Positions 47,145-55,919 of a stretch of DNA of 64,000 nt are shown here, one piece after another. The notes under the pieces were generated by a model. That model was not told where the DNA came from. It searched no databases and worked only from the letters and a program-made list of their open reading frames with translations. The position numbers and the translations under genes are program-made. Position 1 is the first letter of the stretch; the number at the start of each line of letters is the position of its first letter. Source of the stretch: Rhizobium sp. CC-YZS058 (GTDB taxonomy: Bacteria > Pseudomonadota > Alphaproteobacteria > Rhizobiales > Rhizobiaceae); the NCBI RefSeq assembly GCF_034720595.1, contig NZ_JAYESJ010000001.1, forward strand, positions 3,746,001 to 3,810,000. The letters run 5' to 3'.

Positions 47145-47229
47145 ATTTGAAAAGTTTGATATCTGTCAGAATTTATGCCACCTTGCAGGAATCGCAGACC
47201 GCCCGTTCGGCAAGATAGGAGGCTCATCG

Positions 47230-48171
47230 GTGAGTGAACATCGTCTCGAACCAAGCGTCGAAACTTGTCACTGGGGTCAGTTCGACCCGAAGCTGAAGCC
47301 GGCCCTTACGATCCGCAGCGGCGATATCGTCACGGTCGACACAGTGACCGGCGCGCCTGAGAACATCCCCGATTGCAACCGCTTCTTCGTGCCGCCCGCG
47401 CTGGACGAGATCCACAAGGCGCTGACGCCGTTCGGCCCGCATATCCTGACAGGCCCGATCTTCGTCGAGGGTGCGATACCCGGCTCGGTGATCGAGCTGC
47501 GGATCCATAACGTGGAGGTCATCCAGGACTGGGGCTTCAACGTCATCGTGCCGCAGCTCGGCACCCTGCCCCACGACTATGACGAGATACGCCACGTCAC
47601 CCTGCCACTCGACCTCGCGCGTCAGGTCGGCATCATGCCCTGGGGGCTCGAGCTGCCGCTACGGCCCTTCTTCGGCGTCATGGGGCTTGCGCCGCCGCCG
47701 GGCTGGGGGCGGGTTTCGTCCGTGGCGCCAGCCTGCTTCGGCGGCAATCTGGACAATAAGGAGCTTGTCGCCGGGACGACGCTCTTCCTGCCCGTCTTCA
47801 ATGAGGGCGGGTTGTTTTCCTGCGGCGATGGTCACGGGTGCCAAGGGGACGGCGAGGTAAACGTGACAGCGATCGAGACGGCGCTGAGGGGCAAGTTCGA
47901 ATTCATCGTCCGCAACGACCTGACCTTCCGCTGGCCGCGCGCCGAAACGCCGACCCACTACATCACCATGGGGCTCGATCCCGATCTCGATCAATGCGCC
48001 ATCAAGGCCCTGCGGGAGATGATCGCGCTCATCGGCGAGAAGGCCGGCCTGTCGCATGCCGATGCCTACATGCTGTGTTCCCTGGCCGGCGACCTGCATG
48101 TGACCCAGACAGTCAACGCGACGAAAGGCGTCCACATGATGATGCCGAAATCCTATGTCGATCGAGCCTGA
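47230..48171 (+). CDS. Acetamidase/formamidase family hydrolase
   Basis: A 313-residue FmdA/AmdA-family enzyme, which hydrolyses short aliphatic amides (formamide, acetamide) to ammonia. Typical features are SGDIVTVDTVTG near the start, HILTGPIFVEGAIPGSVIEL, PFFGVMGLAPPPGWG, FGGNLDNKEL, LFSCGDGHGCQGDGEV and MCSLA-like MLCSLAGDLHVTQTVN. GTG start at 47230 with AGGAGG 7 nt upstream. It is followed by the asparaginase-like gene. Confidence 0.92.
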   Translation: MSEHRLEPSVETCHWGQFDPKLKPALTIRSGDIVTVDTVTGAPENIPDCNRFFVPPALDEIHKALTPFGPHILTGPIFVEGAIPGSVIELRIHNVEVIQDWGFNVIVPQLGTLPHDYDEIRHVTLPLDLARQVGIMPWGLELPLRPFFGVMGLAPPPGWGRVSSVAPACFGGNLDNKELVAGTTLFLPVFNEGGLFSCGDGHGCQGDGEVNVTAIETALRGKFEFIVRNDLTFRWPRAETPTHYITMGLDPDLDQCAIKALREMIALIGEKAGLSHADAYMLCSLAGDLHVTQTVNATKGVHMMMPKSYVDRA

Positions 48172-48181
48172 GGCTCCGCCC

Positions 48182-49870
48182 ATGAGCAAGCTTCGCATCG
48201 CCCATATGGCCGGTCCGACGGCCACCATCCAGAACACCCCGCCCCTCGTCACCTCGTCCAAGGCCCGCCTGCGGGCGGGCCTGGAGCCGCTGAAGACCAG
48301 CAACGGCAGCCCGCAGACCTATGACGCGCTTCGTGCCCAGCGTCTCGCTGCTCCGGTCAAGGTCTATGTCGAACAGTTCTCGGCCCATCCGCTAGAGGCC
48401 GATGCCGCAGAGCTTTATGGTCCGCCGGACGGGTATATCGGCGCGGATGGTCGCTTCTCGAAGGACAAGACCTCGTCCGGCGATAGACCGGTCTACGAGA
48501 TCGAACTGACGCCGGAGGACGGGCTCTACCCCCTGCCCTACATGGCGCTGCAGGCCGACGGTACGCCGTGGGAGGAGGAAACCGTTGCCCTGTTTTCCGA
48601 GAAGACGCGGCAGGGCTTCTTTCCGGATGGCTCACGCTCCTTCGAGGAGATCGACCGGCTCTCGGTCGGCATCGACGGCACCGTCAATCTGATCGGTGGC
48701 CGTGCGGAGGTCGACTTTTATCGCGTCATGCCGCCGGCCGGCTTCACCAAGGGGCTTGCCAAGGCCGCACGCGCGGATCAGAAGGCCGGCGACATTCCGC
48801 CCGAACGGCTGGGTCACGATTTCTTCGCCTACAAGCCCTTCCATCTCGCCAAATCGCCGCCGCGCCCGGCACTCGCGAAGATCACCAATGATGTTCAGGC
48901 CATCGTCTCTTCCGGCACCTATGACGGGGTGATCTGGACGCAGGGATCGCCCCAGGTGGAGGAGACCGCCTATTGGTTCAACCTGCTGATCGACACCGAT
49001 CTGCCGATCGTCTGCAATGCGGCGCAACGCCCGCAGGGCCAGATCAGCAATGACGGCCCCGCGAATATCGTCGACAGCGTCACCTATATCGAAAGCGGGA
49101 TCTGGCGGGGCACGAGCGGCGGCAATCGCTGCGGCACGATCGTCCTGCAGGAGCAGCAATTCTTCGCCGCACGCGAGGTCGCGAAGGTCGATGCCCGGCC
49201 GGGCGGCTATATGGCAACGGGAGGGCATGGCGGCATCATCGGTCAGCTCACGCATGGCGGAAAGCCCTATGTCACCTATGTTCCGGCCTACAGGCACACG
49301 GCAAGCTCGGACGTCAATCTTGCCAAGCTGCCCTCCTCGGTCACGGCCACGCGGTTGGGAGCAAGCGGCCTCGAAACCTATGAGATGACGATCAAGGACA
49401 AGAGCGGCGCCCTGCTGGCCGATGCGATCCCCGGCGTCACCATCCTGAAAGAAGGCGGCTATTTCGCCGATACGTTCGGCGACGACCCTGCGCAGGAACC
49501 GGATCTCTCGCTGCTGATCGAACGCAAGCTGGCTTCCGGCAGGCTTGGCGGCTTCGTCGTGGAGGGGCTGGTGCCCTATGGAATGGCCACGTCCGAATTG
49601 CGCACGAGCATGCTTCGAATGGCGAGTTTCATGGGTCTTCCGGTCGTGCGCGTCGGACGCGGTCATCCGGAGGGTTTTGCCGATCCGCATCCGGAATCGA
49701 TCGCCGGCCTGAACCTGACGGCGACCAAGGCGAGATTGCTGCTGATGGCCGCGCTGATGAAGTTCGGCCACCTGCCAATCGCACTTGACCCGGCTCATCC
49801 GAGCGAAGCCGAGGTCTCGGCTCTGCGGAGGGCCATTGCCGCCTATCAACAGGTTTTTGATACGCATTAG
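48182..49870 (+). CDS. Asparaginase-like amidohydrolase, long form
   Basis: A protein of about 562 residues whose central part follows type I/II asparaginase: AHMAGPTATIQNT (in place of GGTI), YDGVIWTQGSPQVEETAYWF (family DGIVITHGTDTMEETA), PIVCNAAQRPQGQISNDGPA (family AMRP...SADGP). It is longer than usual (about 330), with inserts at about 80-220 and 340-460. The usual catalytic Thr in GGTI appears shifted, so the substrate may differ from asparagine. The start is 48182 or 48155. Neighbours support amide hydrolysis. Confidence 0.75.
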   Translation: MSKLRIAHMAGPTATIQNTPPLVTSSKARLRAGLEPLKTSNGSPQTYDALRAQRLAAPVKVYVEQFSAHPLEADAAELYGPPDGYIGADGRFSKDKTSSGDRPVYEIELTPEDGLYPLPYMALQADGTPWEEETVALFSEKTRQGFFPDGSRSFEEIDRLSVGIDGTVNLIGGRAEVDFYRVMPPAGFTKGLAKAARADQKAGDIPPERLGHDFFAYKPFHLAKSPPRPALAKITNDVQAIVSSGTYDGVIWTQGSPQVEETAYWFNLLIDTDLPIVCNAAQRPQGQISNDGPANIVDSVTYIESGIWRGTSGGNRCGTIVLQEQQFFAAREVAKVDARPGGYMATGGHGGIIGQLTHGGKPYVTYVPAYRHTASSDVNLAKLPSSVTATRLGASGLETYEMTIKDKSGALLADAIPGVTILKEGGYFADTFGDDPAQEPDLSLLIERKLASGRLGGFVVEGLVPYGMATSELRTSMLRMASFMGLPVVRVGRGHPEGFADPHPESIAGLNLTATKARLLLMAALMKFGHLPIALDPAHPSEAEVSALRRAIAAYQQVFDTH

Positions 49871-49946
49871 CCAAGGCGGATGACGAGGATAACTGCAGCG
49901 AACAGGCAACTGCATTCGGTCGCGGACAGTATTCGGAGCTCAGGTC

Positions 49947-50396
49947 ATGTTGAGACTGCACGGCATCGTGGGACGTTCGTCCGACCCCCAGTTTCGGGGC
50001 CCGCTTCATCGGCTCGAACATTCCGGCTGCATCGAACTGCTCTATGTGCCGCCGGAGGATGCCGGCCGCAAACGCTTCCGCCTCTCCACCGACCGGGGAA
50101 CGGATTGCGCCGTCAGCCTCGGGCGCGGCGAGGAGCTTTCCGACGGCGCGCTGCTGTTCATCGACGACCACCGCGCCATCGTCGCTCGTTTCGGTGAACA
50201 GCGGCTCTGGCGGCTGCAGCCGAGGGATGCGGCGGCAGCTCTGCAGCTTGGCTGGCATGCCGGCAATCTGCACTGGCGAGTCCGCTTCGAAGAGTCCCGC
50301 CTGATTGTGCTGCTCGACGGGCCGCTGGAGACCTATCGCAGCCGAATTCGCATGCTTTTGGATGACGGCTCGGTCGAGGACGATGCAGGTGTTTGA
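49947..50396 (+). CDS. ureE: Urease accessory protein UreE
   Basis: A 149-residue nickel metallochaperone. It has the UreE N-terminal beta domain (RKRFRLSTDRGTDCAVSLGR, then GEELSDGALLFIDDHRAI) and the C-terminal ferredoxin-like domain with AALQLGWHAGNLHWRVRF, where the conserved nickel-binding His of GxHxGN-type motifs is present. It lacks the His-rich tail of Klebsiella UreE. First gene of the urease operon; its stop overlaps ureF. Confidence 0.88.
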   Translation: MLRLHGIVGRSSDPQFRGPLHRLEHSGCIELLYVPPEDAGRKRFRLSTDRGTDCAVSLGRGEELSDGALLFIDDHRAIVARFGEQRLWRLQPRDAAAALQLGWHAGNLHWRVRFEESRLIVLLDGPLETYRSRIRMLLDDGSVEDDAGV

Positions 50397-51066
50397 CACG
50401 GCGACGACCCTTGGGATGCTGCAATTCGGCGACAGCGCCTATCCAGCTGGCGGATTTGCGTTTTCCTGGGGGATCGAGGGCCTGGCCGCCGACGGCTTGA
50501 TCGCTAGCCCTGAGGATTTCGACCGGACCCTCGCCCAGCAGTTACGGCTCCGGTGGAACAGCTTCGATCGCATCGTCGTCGCGCGCGGCTTTGCCTGCGA
50601 GACGATCGACGCGGTCGAAAGGCTTGACCGATCCGTCGAAGCCGCGACCTTGTCCATGGAGATGCGCGAGGGGTCGAAGCGCGCTGGGCGGGCACTGCTC
50701 GGTATCTCCGCCCGCTCGGGTGGAGAAATTTCGCAGGCCTATCGCCAGCGGCTCTCGTTGATGATCGAACCACTCGGACATCTGCCGGTGATGCAGGCGC
50801 TCGTCTATCGCGATGCCGGCCTTCCCGCCGACGCGACAGCCCTCCTGTCCGGCTGGACCATGGTGATGGGGCTGACGAGCGCCGCCATCCGGCTGGGCAC
50901 GATCGGGCATGTGCAGGCCCAGGCCTCGCTCGCACGGGCAAGACGGCTCCTCGAAGATTTGCTGCTTGTTCCGCCGCCCGTCGAGGAGCCGGCAAGTTTC
51001 ACGCCGTTTTCCGATATCGCCGTTTCGCGCGGACCCTGGCGGCACGTGCGCATGTTTTCAACCTGA
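50383..51066 (+). CDS. ureF: Urease accessory protein UreF
   Basis: A 227-residue helical protein that gates GTPase activity of UreG in the urease maturation complex. The signature FGDSAYPAGGFAFSWGIEGL is at the N-terminus (family DsalPvGgFshS.GlE). The start is the ATG at 50383, inside ureE (14-bp overlap). Low-level divergence from canonical UreF is evident, as in the rest of this operon. Confidence 0.9.
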   Translation: MQVFDTATTLGMLQFGDSAYPAGGFAFSWGIEGLAADGLIASPEDFDRTLAQQLRLRWNSFDRIVVARGFACETIDAVERLDRSVEAATLSMEMREGSKRAGRALLGISARSGGEISQAYRQRLSLMIEPLGHLPVMQALVYRDAGLPADATALLSGWTMVMGLTSAAIRLGTIGHVQAQASLARARRLLEDLLLVPPPVEEPASFTPFSDIAVSRGPWRHVRMFST

Positions 51067-51082
51067 GCCGAGGAATTGCGGC

Positions 51083-51787
51083 ATGATGAACCTATCACCG
51101 ACCGAAATGGACAGGCTGGTCATCTTCACCGCCGCGGAATTCGCACGGCGGAACAAGGCGCTCGGCATCCGGCTCAGCCATCCCGAGGCCGTGGCGCTGA
51201 TCACCGACGAGGTGATGACCGCGGCGCGGCGCGACATGCCCTATGCCGACATAAGGGACATGGCCGGTCGGCTTCTAACCGCCGAGGATGTGGAGCCCGG
51301 CGTGCCGGAGATGATCCCGCTCATCTACGTCGAATGCTTCTTCGCAGAGGGCACCAAAGTCGTCGCCCTGTTCGAGCCCATCGGGTCTGGGCACTCCTCA
51401 GCCCTCGAGGAAGAAGGTCCGGCACCCGGCGGCATCCTGTCCGCACCGGGAGATATCGCCATGTTCGAGGATCTGCCCTCGGTTACCCTTGACGTCGTCA
51501 ACATGGGGGACCGCGACGTCCAAGTGCGCAGCCACACCCATTTCTTCGAGACGAATCGCGCGCTTCGCTTCGACCGGGCGGCCGCCTGGGGTATGAAGCT
51601 CGATCGTCCTGCCGGCATGGGCGTGCGCTTCGAACCTGGCATCGAGAAGACGGTGCGGCTCGTGCCGATTTCCGGCAGCCGCGTCGTGCGCGGACAGGCC
51701 GGACTGGTCAATGGTCCGCTCGATGCGGACGGAGCGAAGCAGACGGCGCTCGAACTGGCGCGTACACGCGGCTATCGAGGAGCTTAG
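51083..51787 (+). CDS. ureAB: Fused urease gamma/beta subunit (UreAB)
   Basis: A 234-residue fusion of urease gamma (about 1-100: MNLSPTEMDRLVIFTAAEFA, LITDEVMTAARRDMPYADIR, VPEMIPLIYVECFFAEGTK) and beta (about 115-230: PGGILSAPGDIAMFEDLPSV, VRSHTHFFETNRALRFDR, GMRVRFEPG-like GVRFEPGIEKTVRLVPISGS). Fusion occurs in some ureases such as Helicobacter. The ATG at 51083 is 9 nt after GAGGA. It lies 3 bp before ureC. Confidence 0.94.
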   Translation: MMNLSPTEMDRLVIFTAAEFARRNKALGIRLSHPEAVALITDEVMTAARRDMPYADIRDMAGRLLTAEDVEPGVPEMIPLIYVECFFAEGTKVVALFEPIGSGHSSALEEEGPAPGGILSAPGDIAMFEDLPSVTLDVVNMGDRDVQVRSHTHFFETNRALRFDRAAAWGMKLDRPAGMGVRFEPGIEKTVRLVPISGSRVVRGQAGLVNGPLDADGAKQTALELARTRGYRGA

Positions 51788-51790
51788 AGG

Positions 51791-53497
51791 ATGGGAACGA
51801 TCTCACGCAGCACTTATGCCGAACATTACGGTCCGACCAAGGGAGACAGGATCCGCCTTGGCGACACGGAGCTCTTTGCCGAGATCGAAGAGGATTTCAC
51901 CGTTTATGGCCACGAACTGCTGATCGGAGCGGGGAAGAACCTTCGCGACGGCGAAGGCATCAACGGGCATCTGCGATCCTCCGACAAGATCCTTGATGTC
52001 GTCATCAAGAACGCCACGATCATCGACGCGGTCAGCGGCATCATCAAGGCGGATATCGGCATCCGCGATGGCCGGATCGTCGGGATCGGCAAGGCGGGAA
52101 ACCCGGATGTCATGCCGGGCGTCCATCCGAACATGATTGTCGGGCAGACGACTTCGCCCCTTTCCGGCGCCGGCTTTATCGTCACCGCGGGCGCGGTCGA
52201 GGCCCATGCCCATCTCCAATCGCCGGAACAGTCGGATCATGCGCTTGCTGGTGGGACGACCACCATGATCGGCAATGGCCCTGGCCCCATCTTCGATGTC
52301 GGGTCGGGCAGCACCTTTACCTTCGGCCGCTTTCTCCAGGGAACGGAATTCTCCCCACTCAATTACGCCCTGTTTGGGCGCGGCGCCTCGAGCCCGGAGG
52401 CGGTAGAGGAATCGGTCGCCGCGGGCGGCATGTCGGTGAAGATCCATGAGGATTTCGGCGCCTCTCCGGCCGTGATCGATCAGACACTAATTGCAGCCGA
52501 CCGCAACGATTTCGCCGTTCATCTTCATACGGATTCGATCAACGAGTTCGGATTTTGCGAAGATACGATCGACGTGTGCGCCGGCCGCACCATTCACATG
52601 TATCACGTGGAGGGTGCCGGCGGCGGGCATGCACCCGACCTCCTGAAGGTCGTCTCCTATCCGAACGTCATCCCCTCATCGACCAACCCGACGAATCCCT
52701 TCACGGCCTATGGCCTTGAGGAAGGCTTGCCGATGACGATGATCGCCCATCAGCTCAATTACAACACGCCGGAGGACGTCGCCTTCGGCGAGGCACGTGT
52801 CCGAGCGCAGTCGATGGCGGCGGAAGACTTTCTTCACGACATGGGCGCGATTTCGATTTTTGGCACCGATACGCAGGGCATGGGCCGGCTGGCGGAGAAC
52901 GTCACCAATTGCTGGCAGCTCGCCAGCGTCATGAAGCAGAGGCTCGGTCGACTTCCTGAGGAGAAGACTGCATGCGCCGACAACGAACGCATCAAGCGCT
53001 ATATCGCGAAGCTGACGATCAATCCGGCGATCGCCGTTGGAATCGACCATCACGTCGGCTCCATCGAGGTCGGCAAGATGGCCGACCTCGTGCTTTGGCC
53101 CCGCGCCTCCTTTGGCGTGAAGCCCTACATGGTGGTCAAGGGCGGCTTCGTCGTCTGGGCTGCCATGGGCGATGGCAATGGCAGCCTCGGTCTTGCCGAG
53201 CCGATGATCCAGAAGCGGATGTGGGGGGCTTTGGGCGCTGCTCCGCAGAACCTGGGTGTTACCTTCGTTTCCAAGCTTGCCATTGAGGCCGACGTCCATC
53301 GCCAGTTCGGCCTCCAGAAAAAATTCTTGCAGATCAAGGACGTCCGCACCCTTCAGAAGACCGACATGATCCGCAATGCCGCCATGCCCGAGGTGGAAGT
53401 CGATCCACAGACCTTCGAAGTACGCGCCGATGGCAGGCTGTTGATGTGCCCGCCGGCACCCCGGGTTCCTCTAGGCCGAAGGTATATGCTGCGATGA
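51791..53497 (+). CDS. ureC: Urease alpha subunit UreC with altered active-site flap
   Basis: A 568-residue catalytic subunit hydrolysing urea to ammonia and carbamate. The dinickel ligands are present: His-x-His ([11 protein letters not shown]), carbamylated Lys217 (SVKIHEDFG), His of [13 protein letters not shown] and Asp360-equivalent ([10 protein letters not shown]). The flap is unusual: MIAHQLN gives Ala319-His320-Gln321 where most ureases have Cys-His-His (MVCHHLD). The general acid His320 is kept. The sequence as a whole is divergent (for example [20 protein letters not shown]). The stop overlaps ureG. Confidence 0.93.
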   Translation: MGTISRSTYAEHYGPTKGDRIRLGDTELFAEIEEDFTVYGHELLIGAGKNLRDGEGINGHLRSSDKILDVVIKNATIIDAVSGIIKADIGIRDGRIVGIGKAGNPDVMPGVHPNMIVGQTTSPLSGAGFIVTAGAVEAHAHLQSPEQSDHALAGGTTTMIGNGPGPIFDVGSGSTFTFGRFLQGTEFSPLNYALFGRGASSPEAVEESVAAGGMSVKIHEDFGASPAVIDQTLIAADRNDFAVHLHTDSINEFGFCEDTIDVCAGRTIHMYHVEGAGGGHAPDLLKVVSYPNVIPSSTNPTNPFTAYGLEEGLPMTMIAHQLNYNTPEDVAFGEARVRAQSMAAEDFLHDMGAISIFGTDTQGMGRLAENVTNCWQLASVMKQRLGRLPEEKTACADNERIKRYIAKLTINPAIAVGIDHHVGSIEVGKMADLVLWPRASFGVKPYMVVKGGFVVWAAMGDGNGSLGLAEPMIQKRMWGALGAAPQNLGVTFVSKLAIEADVHRQFGLQKKFLQIKDVRTLQKTDMIRNAAMPEVEVDPQTFEVRADGRLLMCPPAPRVPLGRRYMLR

Positions 53498-54126
53498 GCC
53501 CGGTGTCGGACGAACGCCTCGCAGCGGCGCGGCTTGGCATTGGAGGCCCAGTCGGCTCTGGCAAGACGGCGCTGCTGGAGCGGCTCATTCCCGCCCTTGG
53601 GAACCGCGGCATCGAAATCGCTGTCATAACCAACGATCTGGTCACGGCCGAGGACGCGGAACGGATCCGCCGGTCCGGGTTGATCGATCCGTCACGCGTG
53701 GCGGCCGTAGAAGCCGGCGCCTGCCCACACACGGTCATCCGCGAAGATCCGACGCTGAACATCGAGGCGGCGGAAGAGCTGGAGAGGCGTTTTCCGGGCG
53801 TCGAATTGATCCTGCTCGAAAGCGGCGGCGACAATCTGGCCTCCACCTTCTCCCGCGATCTCGCCGACTTCTGGATGTTCGTCATCGACGTTGCCGGCGG
53901 AGACGACATTCCGCGCAAGCGCGGCCCCGGTGTAATCAAAGCGGATGTACTGGTGATCAACAAGTCAGATCTCGCGCCCCATGTCGGCGTCGATCTGGCC
54001 CGTATGCAGACCGAGGCGCTGGGCGTCCGGGGCAATCGTCCGGTAATGACGACCAACTGCAGGCTGGGCGAAGGGGTTGAAGCGCTAGTCGACATCATCG
54101 AACGCGAGGTCCTGTTCCGGCTATGA
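53494..54126 (+). CDS. ureG: Urease accessory GTPase UreG
   Basis: A 210-residue SIMIBI GTPase delivering nickel. Features: P-loop [27 protein letters not shown], the nickel-binding Cys-Pro-His ([11 protein letters not shown]), [13 protein letters not shown], and [10 protein letters not shown] for guanine. The start overlaps the ureC stop (ATGA at 53494). It is followed by ureD with another ATGA overlap. Confidence 0.96.
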   Translation: MSPVSDERLAAARLGIGGPVGSGKTALLERLIPALGNRGIEIAVITNDLVTAEDAERIRRSGLIDPSRVAAVEAGACPHTVIREDPTLNIEAAEELERRFPGVELILLESGGDNLASTFSRDLADFWMFVIDVAGGDDIPRKRGPGVIKADVLVINKSDLAPHVGVDLARMQTEALGVRGNRPVMTTNCRLGEGVEALVDIIEREVLFRL

Positions 54127-54959
54127 ACGCTAGTCTGCCCGCGCCCAACCATCAGCTGGATATTCGGTTCATGCGGCAGGGCACGCGCACCATCATCGAT
54201 CGCCGACATTTCACTTGGCCGTACTGCATCTCGCGGACTTTCCATCGCCCGGATGATCCTGGAGGCATGCTGAGCGTGATCCTCCAGACGACCAGCGGAG
54301 CGATCCATGCCGAAGACCTGCTGTCTCAACGCTTGATCTGCCAGCCGCGCGGACGCGTGACGGTGACAACGCCGGGTGCGACCTTAGTGCATCGGGCAAA
54401 GCCGCATCAGACTGCCGAGGAGCGTGTGATCATCGAGGCTGGGGAGGACAGTCACCTCGAATATCTGCCCGAACCAAGAATCTTGTTTCCAGATTCTGCC
54501 CTCTGCCAGTCGCTCGACATCCTCTGTCGGCCAGGCGCCTCTGTCCTGGTCAGCGACGCCTTCACCTGTCACGACCCAAAGGGCTTCAACTCGCCGTTCC
54601 GTCTGTTTCAAAGCACCGTAATCTGCCGGCGGGATGTCCCCATCATGACGGACCGAACCTGGCTTGAAGGCGCGGACATGGCAGACCTGCATCCCTATCG
54701 TGCCTTTGGCAACATCCTCATGCTAACTGAGGAGAGCAGTTTGCTTCATGAGACGATCGCTTCGCTCAATGGTCGAACATCCAAGCTCACCGGCCTCTAC
54801 GCGGCAGCGAGCCAGTTGCCGAACTCGGCGGGCGTCAGCGTCCGGATGGCAGGAGTGACTGTGCAGGCCGTCCGGAACGGGATTCGCGCCTCGCAGACCG
54901 CCTTTCGGTTATTGGTGCGTTCCGAGTCTGCCAAGGCTGAACAAAATCAGCTTCCCTAG
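54123..54959 (+). CDS. ureD: Urease accessory protein UreD (UreH)
   Basis: A 278-residue scaffold protein for urease maturation. It has the family beta-helix pattern: [60 protein letters not shown] and [12 protein letters not shown]. Last gene of the ureEF-AB-C-G-D operon. No nickel transporter gene is adjacent; the peptide/nickel-type ABC importer upstream could fill that role. Confidence 0.9.
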   Translation: MNASLPAPNHQLDIRFMRQGTRTIIDRRHFTWPYCISRTFHRPDDPGGMLSVILQTTSGAIHAEDLLSQRLICQPRGRVTVTTPGATLVHRAKPHQTAEERVIIEAGEDSHLEYLPEPRILFPDSALCQSLDILCRPGASVLVSDAFTCHDPKGFNSPFRLFQSTVICRRDVPIMTDRTWLEGADMADLHPYRAFGNILMLTEESSLLHETIASLNGRTSKLTGLYAAASQLPNSAGVSVRMAGVTVQAVRNGIRASQTAFRLLVRSESAKAEQNQLP

Positions 54960-55100
54960 TTCCCTCGACGCAGACGCCAGAGCCGGCAATCGTTTTCGAA
55001 CAAGCCTGTTTTCGAGGCAGACAGGCGACGAAAGGACGGTGCGTAGAGATAGCGCTCTCTGAGCTAAAGCTCATGGGGGGAACATGCTGCAGATGAGGAT

Positions 55101-55793
55101 ATGTCTTCATCAACTGGACAGGCTAGCCAGCGCCCTTATAATGCCGCGATCAACAAGCGCGAAACTTCCGACATGAATATCGCCAATCCCCCTATCGCGC
55201 AAAATACCGCGCGCGAGGACATGATCCATTCAAATCCCCAGAGATTGGGGGCGCGTCTTCGGCTAGCGAGGAAGACGCGCGGGCTGACGCTGAAGGCGCT
55301 GGCGCTGGCAGCAGACTGCTCGGAGAGCCTTCTCTCGAAAGTCGAGAATGGCAAGGCATCTCCGTCGCTGCCGATGCTTCATCGGCTCGTGCAGGCGCTG
55401 GATTCGAACATCGGCTGGATGTTTGAAGAAACCGATGCAGATGAAAGCGTGGTATTCCGAGCCGGTCGGCGGCCACTGATCTCGCTAGACCCCTTGCGGC
55501 GTGGAGAAGGAATTTCGCTCGAGCGGGTCATCCCCTATTCGCCGGGCCACCTGCTGCAATGTAATATCCATCATATCGACGTCGGCGGCGAGAGCGCCGG
55601 ACCCATCCAGCATGTGGGCGAGGAGGTCGGCTATGTGCTGGTGGGCGAGATCGAACTGATGATCGCGGAAAAGACGTTTCGGCTCTCAGCCGGAGACTCC
55701 TTTGTCTTCAACTCCGAATTGGCGCACTGGTACCGGAATGTCGGGACGGTACAAGCCTCCATCTTTTGGGTAAATACGCCTCCCACCTTCTAA
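55101..55793 (+). CDS. XRE-family regulator with cupin sensor domain
   Basis: A 230-residue regulator. HTH domain at about 47-105 (LGARLRLARKTRGLTLKALA, DCSESLLSKVENGKASPSLP) and cupin domain at about 135-228 (GPIQHVGEEVGYVLVGEIEL, SAGDSFVFNSELAHWYRN), a combination typical of ligand-responsive regulators of amino acid or polyamine catabolism. The start 55101 has GAGGAT close upstream; an alternative is MNIAN at 55173. It lies 127 bp before the ABC operon and next to a perfect palindrome that overlaps that operon's promoter. Confidence 0.92.
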   Translation: MSSSTGQASQRPYNAAINKRETSDMNIANPPIAQNTAREDMIHSNPQRLGARLRLARKTRGLTLKALALAADCSESLLSKVENGKASPSLPMLHRLVQALDSNIGWMFEETDADESVVFRAGRRPLISLDPLRRGEGISLERVIPYSPGHLLQCNIHHIDVGGESAGPIQHVGEEVGYVLVGEIELMIAEKTFRLSAGDSFVFNSELAHWYRNVGTVQASIFWVNTPPTF

Positions 55794-55838
55794 CTCCGGC
55801 CGACGCCCACGCGCGACATTCCCCTGCCTTCAAGTCGC

Positions 55839-55871
55839 TTGACAAATATTCAAGCTACTTGAATATTTGTC
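55839..55871 (+). promoter_or_regulatory. Promoter embedded in a 31-bp perfect palindrome
   Basis: GACAAATATTCAAG (55841-55854), spacer CTA, then its exact reverse complement (55858-55871). TTGACA at 55839-55844 and AATATT at 55862-55867 are 17 bp apart, a good sigma-70 pair inside the palindrome. A regulator bound here would block RNA polymerase. It lies 49 bp upstream of the sugar-type ABC operon. Confidence 0.8.
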
Positions 55872-55919
55872 CTTGCCAATCGGTGTCGCACAGACAGGCA
55901 CTATCAAAGGGGAACCAAA

